From: Sphingomonas oligophenolica
Lineage (GTDB): Bacteria; Pseudomonadota; Alphaproteobacteria; Sphingomonadales; Sphingomonadaceae
Assembly (NCBI RefSeq): GCF_006438955.1
Contig: NZ_RCZK01000010.1
Location: 1 to 64,000 of the forward strand
Length of the DNA: 64,000 nt
Direction of reading: 5' to 3'
Below are positions 37,717 to 45,184 of this stretch, piece after piece. Each line of letters starts with the position of its first letter. The first letter of the stretch is position 1. The translations under genes were made by a program, and so were the position numbers. The notes under the pieces were generated by a model. It searched no databases. It was not told where the DNA came from and saw only the letters and a program-made list of their open reading frames with translations.

Positions 37717-37916
37717 TCACAAGCGGCCAAGAGCCAAAAACTCCGGGAAGCCTAGCTGCTGCCGGGTTCCCGTTACGGTCACGTGGATTTCTTGCACCGC
37801 GTCCTCAGCCACCGCGGGTTCGACGAGGATACGTAGGCAGAGGCCGAATAGTTTTGCCGTGGTACACTGATAGATCGCCGGGAACGCGGAATGTGGCCAA
37901 GCGTCACCCGATCCAT
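37717..37916 (-). pseudogene. Frameshifted and truncated SigK-type ECF sigma factor
   Basis: The minus strand encodes MDRVTLGHIP in one frame. A frame change then gives AIYQCTTAKLFGLCLRILVE and AVAEDAVQEIHVTV, after which the sequence turns unrelated and stops. These blocks match region 2 of SigK-like ECF sigma factors (AKLFGLCLRIL, AEDxLQEVYVTV). Region 4 and the anti-sigma gene rskA, which normally follow, are missing: the remnant ends 11 bp from tRNA-Phe. It cannot make a working sigma factor. Confidence 0.7.
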
Positions 37917-38055
37917 CGCTCTTGCGAGCTAACCCGCATCGTCGGGCTTGGAGGAATTGGGGACATCCGGCGTGGCAGGAACGACGCGCGATCGTCCCGG
38001 TGAGTCCAATGCCCGATCCGCACGGTAGCGCTGCGCCACTGCGGGTGCGCCGCTT

Positions 38056-38967
38056 TCACGAGCGCAGTTGGCTCACGCTCGAAAGGTGGTTCCCGACGGA
38101 GGTCCAGGTCAAGCCGGGGTATCGGTCATTATCGAGGTGGGCAAGGCGAACGACGCCGCTGAACTGGTCGCGCATGTACTGCATGCCCTGCCAGGCCGGG
38201 AACGCAGTATCGGGCTGCGGAGCCACAAGTTTGGCGACGCGGATCATCACACCAAGCGAGCCGAGCGTTCCCGCCCACAACGGTCGGTATCGCTGTTCCG
38301 AGACGCCGGTCATCGTCATCGCGATATCACGCGCACTCACGCTCTCACCGGCGATCCTTAAAATACGTGGCGCCGTGTCATCGAGCGCGGCTTCGGCGGT
38401 GTACGCTGCGGTGTTGTCCTTGGTGGTGAAGTCGAGGACCTGATCGGCGTCATGCCAGTAGAGTACGCGGTGGATGCGCGGCTGGATGATTGGCATCTCC
38501 GCGCCCAGCATGTCGAGGAATGCGCCGTTGAGGATCGAAGTCGCCTCGATCGGCGCGGCATCGATCCGCGCCATGAATTCGCGGCGGAGGTCGAAATTGC
38601 GGTTGCGGCCTGGCTTTGTCTTGGTGAAGTCGGCAGAATAATCCGACGGGATGAACCGCGGCACGCCCGCCTTGATCGCTCCATCGAGCAACACGCCTTG
38701 GCGGTCTATCATCACCTCGCGGACCCCGTTAAGTGCCGAGACTACGCATCCCGCTTGGCCTATCGCGTGCGCCATGTCGTCAATGCTTGCTGGATCGGCC
38801 GCCACGGCGGTGACGCCAAGTGCTTCGATCCGCGCACGCTCCTTATTCGTAAGGCCCGGACGGATCAGCGCGCGTACGTTTGCGCCGCGCGCGGCGAGAG
38901 CCGTTGCGATCCGACTGCCAAGATCACCGCCGGCGCCGGCGATCGCGATGACCGGTCGATCGATCAT
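38056..38967 (-). CDS. NmrA/isoflavone-reductase-like NAD(P)-binding protein
   Basis: A 303-residue Rossmann-fold protein. The nucleotide motif near the N-terminus is AIAGAGGDLGSRIATAL, followed by RALIRPG, typical of atypical SDRs of the NmrA type. Later parts include RFIPSDYSADFTK and FLDMLGAEMPIIQPRIH. The start ATG 38967 is chosen because the Rossmann strand then begins directly. Upstream sequence is arginine-rich and unlike the family. It is the one apparently intact enzyme gene of this island, just downstream of a cupin fragment. Confidence 0.8.
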   Translation of the reverse strand: MIDRPVIAIAGAGGDLGSRIATALAARGANVRALIRPGLTNKERARIEALGVTAVAADPASIDDMAHAIGQAGCVVSALNGVREVMIDRQGVLLDGAIKAGVPRFIPSDYSADFTKTKPGRNRNFDLRREFMARIDAAPIEATSILNGAFLDMLGAEMPIIQPRIHRVLYWHDADQVLDFTTKDNTAAYTAEAALDDTAPRILRIAGESVSARDIAMTMTGVSEQRYRPLWAGTLGSLGVMIRVAKLVAPQPDTAFPAWQGMQYMRDQFSGVVRLAHLDNDRYPGLTWTSVGNHLSSVSQLRS

Positions 38968-39013
38968 GACCCGTTCCCGGTAGCGTTCGTATCGACCGCG
39001 ATGAGGCATTCGA

Positions 39014-39145
39014 TCACGCGACACTCCGTCGCGTCGGGACGATCAGCGGACAACGCGTTGCCAGGCAAACCGCCCTGTGGCCGACATCTGCCAACGCCCG
39101 GCCAACCTTCCCCAAGGTTCGCTGCTGCAAAATCCCGGCGATCAT
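39014..39145 (-). CDS. Small coupled ORF, unknown
   Basis: A 43-residue open frame. Its ATG overlaps the stop of the cupin fragment (ATGA), and GGAG lies 8 nt upstream. It starts MIAGILQQRTLGKVGRALAD and ends before the NmrA-type gene. No family is recognised. It could be the start of a longer gene lost by deletion, or simply an open frame in decayed DNA. Confidence 0.3.
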   Translation of the reverse strand: MIAGILQQRTLGKVGRALADVGHRAVCLATRCPLIVPTRRSVA

Positions 39146-39420
39146 GACGGCTCTCCTTGTTGAATATCGGGCGCGAGCGGCGTCGCACCGGGCGTGTTGT
39201 CCATACCGTAGCGGCGGTGGTGTTCTGGGGAGAGATTCGGCGGCGGTGTCGCATCCTTGGGCGGTCTCGTGCGCGTTGGCGCTACCATCGCGTTCCCGAT
39301 CACGGCAAGTTCCAGCCCGGCAGGCGTATAGCCGTTGAGGAATACCGCGGTGTCGCTATCGACTCGGAAGGCATGGCGGGTGTTGCGCGGCACGAAGATG
39401 AGGCCGCCTTTGCGCCCCAC
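39142..39420 (-). pseudogene. Cupin-domain protein, C-terminal fragment
   Basis: About 92 residues remain. FVPRNTRHAFRVDSDTAVFL and GYTPAGLE match the second half of a cupin barrel of the small quercetin-dioxygenase-like type, with the late histidine metal ligand in TRHAF. The first half is missing. Reading upstream of the GTG at 39420 gives unrelated residues before AT-rich DNA begins. The break point lies beside a GTGGGACCCA motif near 39438. Confidence 0.6.
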
Positions 39421-39498
39421 TGTTGATAGGCGTCGAAGTGGGACCCAATCAGATTGCAGTATAACTATCTGAAAACGGATAATAATATGGATGTTTTA

Positions 39499-39528
39499 GG
39501 GGTTCCGATCGGCGCCGATCGGGACCCC
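39499..39528. repeat. 30-bp palindrome in AT-rich DNA
   Basis: GGGGTTCCGATCGGC is followed directly by its near-perfect complement GCCGATCGGGACCCC (one T/C change). It sits in an AT-rich stretch (about 39440-39560) that contrasts with the rest of the window. It may be a terminator or an end or junction of a lost mobile element. Confidence 0.5.
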
Positions 39529-39535
39529 TATAACC

Positions 39536-39730
39536 TCATATTCTTTTTCCTTTACAAGTTGTTACCGGGAGTCTGGCGAGGGTCCCGCTTCGACGCTTAT
39601 TCACAGTCAAGACGTCGCTGAAGCAAACCTCGAGCAACAGGCGGGCGGGGAGCTTCGCGATGTCGAATTCACCGAGCGGCTGTTCGACGAGGATCGCGGG
39701 CGTCACATATGGGAATGTCGTCCTCGCCAA
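39536..39730 (-). pseudogene. Probable DGQHR-domain protein, N-terminal fragment
   Basis: A 64-residue frame. The stretch PAILVEQPLGEFDIAKLPAR followed by LLLEVCFSDVL resembles the start of DGQHR-domain proteins, a family related to DndB and found in defence and mobile islands. After about 45 residues the similarity ends and the frame closes soon after. The full domain needs some 300 more residues, so this is a remnant. Identification is from memory of the motif and should be tested by profile search. Confidence 0.4.
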
Positions 39731-39824
39731 CTCCTACGACTGGAAGCCGCTCAGGGCGTCGTCGCCCATGAGTGGCGCGACCGGATCGACATCGCCCGTG
39801 GCGACCTCGGGCTTAGGCATGGGA

Positions 39825-40172
39825 TCATCCCGCAGCGTAGACGATCCGCCAGCACGAAAGGGCTGCGGCGCTCGCGATCAGACCCAGAATTATTGCGGCC
39901 CAGTTCGCGAGACTTGCCGCGAACACGAGCACTAGTGCCAGTGCTCCAAACAGGATTCCGATTAGGAACGCCAACGCTCTCAAGCTGCGGAGCGTTTCGG
40001 AGATCAACAGCTGCAGCACGGAAGAGCCGAGCACCGCGGGAAAATACGTGGCGATTGCCGTTCGCAGCGCCACCGCCGTCCCGGGTTCGGGACCGATGCC
40101 GACGCAGAGCTTGAAGAACTCCAGCCACACACCGACAGCGGCGAACATCAAGAAGCTGCCGATGAAAAACAA
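39825..40172 (-). CDS. Small membrane protein, unknown
   Basis: A 115-residue protein with about four hydrophobic segments (IGSFLMFAAVGVWLEF, AVLGSSVLQLLIS, ALAFLIGILFGALALVLVF and ILGLIASAAAL). The only standard start is TTG 40172. The frame stays open about 70 bp further upstream (LKRRWKEPSGHPTFG) without an ATG, so the 5' end may be lost or use an unusual start. No family is recognised. Its island setting makes a mobile-gene origin likely. Confidence 0.45.
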   Translation of the reverse strand: MFFIGSFLMFAAVGVWLEFFKLCVGIGPEPGTAVALRTAIATYFPAVLGSSVLQLLISETLRSLRALAFLIGILFGALALVLVFAASLANWAAIILGLIASAAALSCWRIVYAAG

Positions 40173-40556
40173 TCCGAAGGTCGGATGTCCGCTCGGTTCC
40201 TTCCAACGTCGCTTCAGTTCGGCAAATAGCCGAGCATAGCCATCTTATTGAGCGATCGTCTAATCCACCATAACTTCCCCGTCCCGGCGCTCTTTGCCCC
40301 TGGCTGCCGCCAACCCCAGCCTCCGCTGCCGGTTTCGCGCGCGTTCCGACAACGGGTCGCTCAAATCGACCCAAAATCAAGCAGGTTACGCGTCAGTTCG
40401 GATGGGTTTGCGTCGTCTGCCCTTCCCGCGTCACATGTTGCGCCCCACTAGGCGAGAAGCGGAGAGGACGGATCGGACGGTTGTTCCTCTTGACGATCAT
40501 CGCGTTTGACATCGAAGCTCCAGGTAAGCCGGTCAGCCGGTCCCCGTGTGGATCGC
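40173..40556. other. Stretch without a recognisable gene
   Basis: Apart from the open upstream extension of the membrane-protein frame, I see no convincing coding sequence, RNA gene or repeat here. It is the border between the decayed island and the homogentisate operon. Confidence 0.5.
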
Positions 40557-41195
40557 TCACGCCTGATCGGCGTCCGGCTGGCGGCTCGGGTGCGCGGCGG
40601 CGAAGGCGGGTAGCGCGCGCGCCTTTTCCCCCGCCGCGACCAGCCGCGGATAGGGTGTCAGGTCGAGCGAGAAACGCTCCGCCGAATAGAGTTGCGGCAC
40701 CAGGAAACAGTCGGCGAGCGTCGGGGTGTCGGCATAGGCGAAGCCGTTGCCGTACTGCGCGATCAGCGGTTCGAGCGCCGCGAAGCCGTCACCGATCCAC
40801 CGCGCGGCCCAGCGCTGTACCGCAATCGGGTCCGCGTTGAGGTCGCTGGCCAGCGCCTTGAGGACGCGCAAATTGTGGAGCGGATGCGTATCCGCGCCGA
40901 TGATCGCGACCATCGCGCGTACGATCGCGCGCGCCGTCGCGTCGGCGGGAAGCAGGGGAGGCGCGGGATGGGTCTCTTCGAGCCATTCGAGGATCGCGCT
41001 CGATTGCGTCAACACCGTGTCGTCTGCAACCAGCGTCGGCACGAGATGCTGCGTGTTGAGCGCCGTGTAGCCCGCCGCGGCCTGCGCCCCGGTGCGCAGG
41101 TCGTGGTTGACCTGATCATAGGCGAGGCCCTTCAGCCCGAGCGCGATCCGCACCCGGTACGCCGCACCCGATCGCCAGTAACCGTGCAGGATCAC
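40557..41195 (-). CDS. maiA: Maleylacetoacetate isomerase
   Basis: A 212-residue zeta-class glutathione transferase. It isomerises maleylacetoacetate to fumarylacetoacetate with glutathione, the step after homogentisate cleavage. The catalytic N-terminal motif [14 protein letters not shown] has the zeta-class serine. [24 protein letters not shown] is the glutathione-binding block. The GTG start at 41195 overlaps the hmgA stop (GTGA) and gives the usual N-terminus (M)ILHGYWRSG. The final enzyme, fumarylacetoacetase, is not in the window. Confidence 0.93.
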   Translation of the reverse strand: MILHGYWRSGAAYRVRIALGLKGLAYDQVNHDLRTGAQAAAGYTALNTQHLVPTLVADDTVLTQSSAILEWLEETHPAPPLLPADATARAIVRAMVAIIGADTHPLHNLRVLKALASDLNADPIAVQRWAARWIGDGFAALEPLIAQYGNGFAYADTPTLADCFLVPQLYSAERFSLDLTPYPRLVAAGEKARALPAFAAAHPSRQPDADQA

Positions 41196-42469
41196 GGCAA
41201 TTTTGCCTTGGGAAAGTCGTTCCACACCGCGTCGTAATCGAACTGCGCGCGGTCGAGCGCGTAGCGGGTCGGTTTGTACGGCCAGCAGCTTTCGAGCATG
41301 AACGCCATCGTCCCCTCGATCTTCTGCGGCTGGAGGTCGGCGGCGCTCGCGCCCTGCCAGCTTGCGACATCGGGGCCGTGCCCGGACATGAGGTTGTGAA
41401 GGCTGATCCCGCCGGGCTGGAACCCTTCCGCCTTTGCATCATAGGCGCCGGTGATGAGACCCATCCCCTCGCTCATCACGTTGCGGTGGAACCACGGCGG
41501 ACGGAACGTGCCCTCCGCGACCATCCAGCGCGGCGGGAAGATCACGAAATCGGCGTTGGCGCGGCCCGGCACGTCCGACGGGCTGGTCAGCACGGTGAAG
41601 ATCGAGGGGTCGGGGTGGTCGAAGCTCACCGTGTTGATCGTGTTGAACCGCGACAAATCGTAGCGCCATGGCGCGAGGTTGCCGTGCCACGCGACGACAT
41701 CGAGCGGCGAGTGATCGAGCGTCATCGACCAGAGCGAGCCCATGAACTTCTGGATCACCTCGGTCGGCTCGTCGCGATCCTCGAACCACGCGACCGGGGT
41801 TTCGAAATCGCGCGGGTTGGCAAGGCCGTTGGCGCCGATTGGGCCGAGGTCTGGCAGCCGGAACAACGCGCCGTGATTCTCGGCGACATAGCCTTTGGCG
41901 GTGCCATCGGGGAGCAGGGCGCGGAATTTCACGCCGCGCGGGATCAGCGCGACCTGGCCGGGTGAAATTGCGATCCGGCCGAGTTCGGTCAGCAGGTCGA
42001 GCCGCCCCTCCTGCGGAATGAACAGCAATTCGCCGTCGGCATCGACGAAGACGCGGGTCGTCATGTCCTGGTTGGCGGCATAGACGTGGAGCGCGACGCC
42101 CTCCAGATCGGCGGGATCGCGGTTGGCGAGCATCGTCGTCATACTGTCGATCAGGTCGACTGGTGCGTCGGGTGACGCGATCGGGTCCCAGCGCAGACGG
42201 TTGGGCGCTAGCGGATCGTCCGTGGTGCCGGGAGCGAACCGATCGGCGCCCTTGTAGCGCTCATACGGCGGATGCTCTGCGGTCGGGCGCATCCGGTAGA
42301 GCCACGAGCGGCGATTTTCGTGCCGCGGGGCGGTGAAGGCAGTACCCGACAGCTGCTCGGCGTAGAGGCCGAACGCGGGTTTCTGCGGCGAATTGCGCCC
42401 GATGGGGAGCGCGCCGGGGACCGCCTCGGTCGAGACGTGATTGCCGAAGCCGGGGATGTAATCGGTCAT
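41192..42469 (-). CDS. hmgA: Homogentisate 1,2-dioxygenase
   Basis: A 425-residue non-haem iron enzyme that opens the ring of homogentisate to maleylacetoacetate in tyrosine degradation. [13 protein letters not shown] at the start, [35 protein letters not shown] and [10 protein letters not shown] in the iron-binding part are characteristic. The length equals the family norm. It is coupled to maiA by GTGA and separated from hppD by 111 bp that carry two palindromic repeats. Confidence 0.96.
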   Translation of the reverse strand: MTDYIPGFGNHVSTEAVPGALPIGRNSPQKPAFGLYAEQLSGTAFTAPRHENRRSWLYRMRPTAEHPPYERYKGADRFAPGTTDDPLAPNRLRWDPIASPDAPVDLIDSMTTMLANRDPADLEGVALHVYAANQDMTTRVFVDADGELLFIPQEGRLDLLTELGRIAISPGQVALIPRGVKFRALLPDGTAKGYVAENHGALFRLPDLGPIGANGLANPRDFETPVAWFEDRDEPTEVIQKFMGSLWSMTLDHSPLDVVAWHGNLAPWRYDLSRFNTINTVSFDHPDPSIFTVLTSPSDVPGRANADFVIFPPRWMVAEGTFRPPWFHRNVMSEGMGLITGAYDAKAEGFQPGGISLHNLMSGHGPDVASWQGASAADLQPQKIEGTMAFMLESCWPYKPTRYALDRAQFDYDAVWNDFPKAKLP

Positions 42470-42483
42470 AACGTCCTTTCGTC

Positions 42484-42571
42484 ATGCCGGACTTGTTCCG
42501 GCATCCATCGTGCCGCTTATCCATCGGCGGTTGCGTTTGCGGAAGCATGGACCCCGGGACGAGCCTGGGGT
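42484..42571. repeat. Pair of REP-like palindromes between hppD and hmgA
   Basis: The first element is ATGCCGGA-CTTGT-TCCGGCAT (42484-42504), a perfect 8-bp stem. The second, ACCCCGGGACGAGCCTGGGGT (42551-42571), has an 8-bp stem with one mismatch. They follow hppD in the transcript and could stabilise or partly terminate it before hmgA. Confidence 0.65.
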
Positions 42572-42580
42572 GACGATGGT

Positions 42581-43645
42581 TTACGCGTCGACGGTGATGA
42601 CGCCGCGGCGGATCTGGTCGAGTTCGATGCTCTCGTACAGCGCCTGGAAATTGCCGTTGCCGAAGCCTTCGTTACCTTTGCGCTGGATGATTTCGAAGAA
42701 GATCGGGCCGACCATATTCTCGGTGAAGATCTGGAGCAGGATGCCCTCGTTTTCGACGTCGCCGTCGATCAGGATACGGTTCTTCTTGAGCCGCGCCAGA
42801 TCTTCGCCATGGCCCGGGACGCGCTTGTCGACGAGTTCAAAATAGGTCTCGATCGTGTCCTGCAGCTTGACGCCGCGGTCGCGCAGTTGCTCGACCGTTT
42901 CGAAGATGTCGCCGGTCGTCAGCGCGAGGTGCTGGATGCCCTCACCATTGTAATCCTTGATGAATTCCTCGATCTGGCTCTTGTCGTCCTGGCTTTCGTT
43001 CAGGGGAATGCGGATCGCCTTGTCGGGGGCGATCATCGCCTGGCTGAACAACCCCGTAGCCTTGCCCTTGATGTCGAAATATTTCTGCTCTTCGAAGCCG
43101 AAAATCTGGCCGTAGAATTCCGACCATACGCGCATCTGCCCGCGACGGACGTTGTGGGTGAGGTGATCGAGGATATCGAGCCCGACGTTGTTCTTCGCTT
43201 CCGCTTCGGCGGCGCCGGGCACCTGATCCCAGCTGTCGTAGATCGTCCCCTTCGCGCCATGCCGGTCGACGAGGTAGAGCAGCGATCCGCCGATGCCTTC
43301 GAGCACCGGAATGTCGCCGAGCGCCGCGCCCGCAGGGCCGGGCTTCGCGCCGCGTTCGATCGCGGCGTCATAGGCAGCCTTGGCATCCTCGACGCGGAAC
43401 GCCATCGCGCTCGCCGAGGGGCCGTGTTCCTTGCGGAAATCGGCGGCGTGGCCGCTATCTTCGCGGTTGAGGAGCAGGTTGATCCGCCCCTGTTTGTAGC
43501 GCGTCACCGCCTTGGTCGGGTGGGTCGAGGCGGGGACGAACCCCATCGCCTCGAACTGCGCGGCGAGCTGCTCGGGATCGGGCGAGGTGAATTCGCAGAA
43601 TTCGAAGCCGTTGAGGCCCATCGGATTGACGTCGATATGGTCCAT
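42581..43645 (-). CDS. hppD: 4-hydroxyphenylpyruvate dioxygenase
   Basis: A 354-residue vicinal-oxygen-chelate enzyme that converts 4-hydroxyphenylpyruvate to homogentisate. The iron ligands are visible as His in DHLTHNV, His in GIQHLALTTGDI and Glu in FFEIIQRKG, the 2-His-1-Glu triad. ATG 43645 is preceded by AGGAG at 7 nt. The frame stays open far upstream, but that part is antisense to the marR gene and is not coding. It heads the homogentisate gene set and shares its control region with a divergent MarR regulator. Confidence 0.95.
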   Translation of the reverse strand: MDHIDVNPMGLNGFEFCEFTSPDPEQLAAQFEAMGFVPASTHPTKAVTRYKQGRINLLLNREDSGHAADFRKEHGPSASAMAFRVEDAKAAYDAAIERGAKPGPAGAALGDIPVLEGIGGSLLYLVDRHGAKGTIYDSWDQVPGAAEAEAKNNVGLDILDHLTHNVRRGQMRVWSEFYGQIFGFEEQKYFDIKGKATGLFSQAMIAPDKAIRIPLNESQDDKSQIEEFIKDYNGEGIQHLALTTGDIFETVEQLRDRGVKLQDTIETYFELVDKRVPGHGEDLARLKKNRILIDGDVENEGILLQIFTENMVGPIFFEIIQRKGNEGFGNGNFQALYESIELDQIRRGVITVDA

Positions 43646-43671
43646 GTCGCGACTCCTGATACGGTGAATTA

Positions 43672-43685
43672 GTATCTGTTGATAC
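43672..43685. promoter_or_regulatory. Candidate MarR operator
   Basis: GTATC-TGTT-GATAC is a perfect inverted repeat 27 bp upstream of the hppD start, in the hppD-marR control region. MarR-family dimers bind short inverted repeats of this kind. A further GGATAC half-site lies near 43750. Function is inferred from position. Confidence 0.45.
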
Positions 43686-43701
43686 CATATCGACCCTGAT
43701 C

Positions 43702-43746
43702 TGCCAAATCGGGATCTGCCAAACCGGGTTTTGCCAAACCGGTTGC
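43702..43746. repeat. Three 15-bp tandem repeats in the hppD-marR control region
   Basis: TGCCAAATCGGGATC, TGCCAAACCGGGTTT and TGCCAAACCGGTTGC follow each other with an exact 15-bp period at 43702, 43717 and 43732. The core TGCCAAAYCGG is kept in all three copies. The repeats end 19 bp before the marR start codon. Confidence 0.8.
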
Positions 43747-43765
43747 ATCGGATACGATCGGGCAG

Positions 43766-44203
43766 ATGGCCCGGCTCGTTCTCGACGATTTCATTCCGTA
43801 CCGGTTGTCGGTCGTGTCCAACCTGGTGTCCGACGGTATCGCCAAGACGTACGAGGCGCTGTTCGGGCTCAACATTCCCGAATGGCGGCTTGTCGCGGTG
43901 ATCGCGGAGAGCGATGGCATCACGCAGCAGGCGATCGGACAGCGGACGCGGATGGACAAGGTCACCGTCAGCCGCGCCGCGATCGCGTTGGTCGAACGCG
44001 AACTTCTGACCCGGACCGCGAACCCCGACGATCGCCGCTCGCATTTGTTGCGGTTGAGCGCGGCGGGGGAGGAGCTTTACGCCGCGGTCGCGCCCAAGGC
44101 GCTCGACCTGGAGGCGCGGCTGTTCGCGCATTTCGAGCCCGTGGAGGTCGCGCAATTCATGACGATGCTGCGCCGGATCGAGACGCTGGCACGCGATGCC
44201 TGA
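43766..44203 (+). CDS. MarR-family transcriptional regulator
   Basis: A 145-residue winged-helix regulator. The recognition region ESDGITQQAIGQRTRMDKVTVSRA and wing LLTRTANPDDRRSHLLRLSAAGEEL are typical of MarR. It is divergent from hppD, so it is the likely controller of tyrosine degradation and of its own gene. MarR proteins usually repress until a phenolic ligand binds; homogentisate or 4-hydroxyphenylpyruvate are natural candidates. Inverted and tandem repeats between the two genes are possible binding sites. Confidence 0.9.
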   Translation: MARLVLDDFIPYRLSVVSNLVSDGIAKTYEALFGLNIPEWRLVAVIAESDGITQQAIGQRTRMDKVTVSRAAIALVERELLTRTANPDDRRSHLLRLSAAGEELYAAVAPKALDLEARLFAHFEPVEVAQFMTMLRRIETLARDA

Positions 44204-44304
44204 CCTGAAACCGTCATCGCACTGGCACGCGACTGTCACCAGGGTGAGACACGCGGGACTTATTCGTATGGCATAGGCTTCGAACGACAGCCGGGAGCCT
44301 GCCG

Positions 44305-45162
44305 ATGCCGCCGTTAGAAAATGTCGCCGATATCGCCGATTTCCTGCATTCGACGCCCGCGATTCCCGAACGGATTGTCGAGCGCCGCCGCTATCGCACG
44401 ATCTGGATCAGCGATGTCCATCTCGGTACGCGCGGCTGCAACGCCGACCTGCTCATCGATTTCCTCGACCATGTCGACAGCGATACGATGTATCTGGTCG
44501 GCGACATGATCGACGGGTGGCGGCTGAAGAAGAAGTTCTACTGGCCGGTCGCGCATAACGACGTCGTCTGGCGGCTGCTGAAACGCGCCAAGCGCGGCAC
44601 CCGCGTCGTCTATATCCCCGGAAACCACGACGAGGTGTTCCGCCAGTTTTCGGGACTCGATTTCGGTGGCGTCTCGATCCGGCGCAAGGCGATCCACGAG
44701 ACCGCCGACGGCCGCCGCCTGCTGGTGCTCCACGGCGATGAATTCGACGCGATCACGCTCGCGCATCGCTGGCTCGCGTATCTGGGCGACACCGCCTACA
44801 CCGCGCTGATGGCGGTCAACCGCTGGGTCAATGCCGCACGCCGCCGGATGGGGATGCCCTATTGGTCGCTGTCGAAACACGCCAAGGCCAAGGTCAAGAA
44901 CGCGGTCGCGTTCATCTCGCAGTTCGAGGAGGTCGTCGCGCATGCCGCGGGCAGCCGCGGGGTCGACGGCGTCGTGTGCGGGCATATCCACACCGCCGAG
45001 GCGCGCGAGATCGGTGGCATCCAGTATTTCAACGATGGCGACTGGGTCGAGGGCTGCACCGCGCTGGTCGAGCATCACGACGGGCGGATGGAGTTGCTCC
45101 ACTGGGCCGACGAGATCGCCGCCCGCACGACCGACGCCGCCATTATCGCCATCGCCGCCTGA
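44305..45162 (+). CDS. UDP-2,3-diacylglucosamine pyrophosphatase-like metallophosphoesterase
   Basis: A 285-residue calcineurin-like phosphoesterase. The metal motifs are SDVHLGTRG, GDMIDGW, GNHDE, LHGDEFD and GHIHTAE. It resembles LpxH-like enzymes that release lipid X for lipid A synthesis, but it has an N-terminal extension of about 35 residues. Family proteins next to a glycosyltransferase gene, as here, are found in many alphaproteobacteria and may act on another glycolipid. The glycosyltransferase gene follows by 22 bp. Confidence 0.8.
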   Translation: MPPLENVADIADFLHSTPAIPERIVERRRYRTIWISDVHLGTRGCNADLLIDFLDHVDSDTMYLVGDMIDGWRLKKKFYWPVAHNDVVWRLLKRAKRGTRVVYIPGNHDEVFRQFSGLDFGGVSIRRKAIHETADGRRLLVLHGDEFDAITLAHRWLAYLGDTAYTALMAVNRWVNAARRRMGMPYWSLSKHAKAKVKNAVAFISQFEEVVAHAAGSRGVDGVVCGHIHTAEAREIGGIQYFNDGDWVEGCTALVEHHDGRMELLHWADEIAARTTDAAIIAIAA

Positions 45163-45184
45163 CCCGGACCGAGAGGACATACGC

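Noticed and set aside
37682-40556. Duplicated tRNA-Phe 3' end as an attachment site
   Set aside because: I looked for a second copy of the T-arm/acceptor sequence downstream and saw none in this interval.
43702-43746. Short CRISPR-like array
   Set aside because: There are only three copies, with contiguous 15-bp units, no spacers and no cas genes. It is a tandem repeat.
43646-44239. N-terminal extension of hppD through the marR gene
   Set aside because: The family length and the AGGAG site fix the start at 43645. The extension is antisense to marR.
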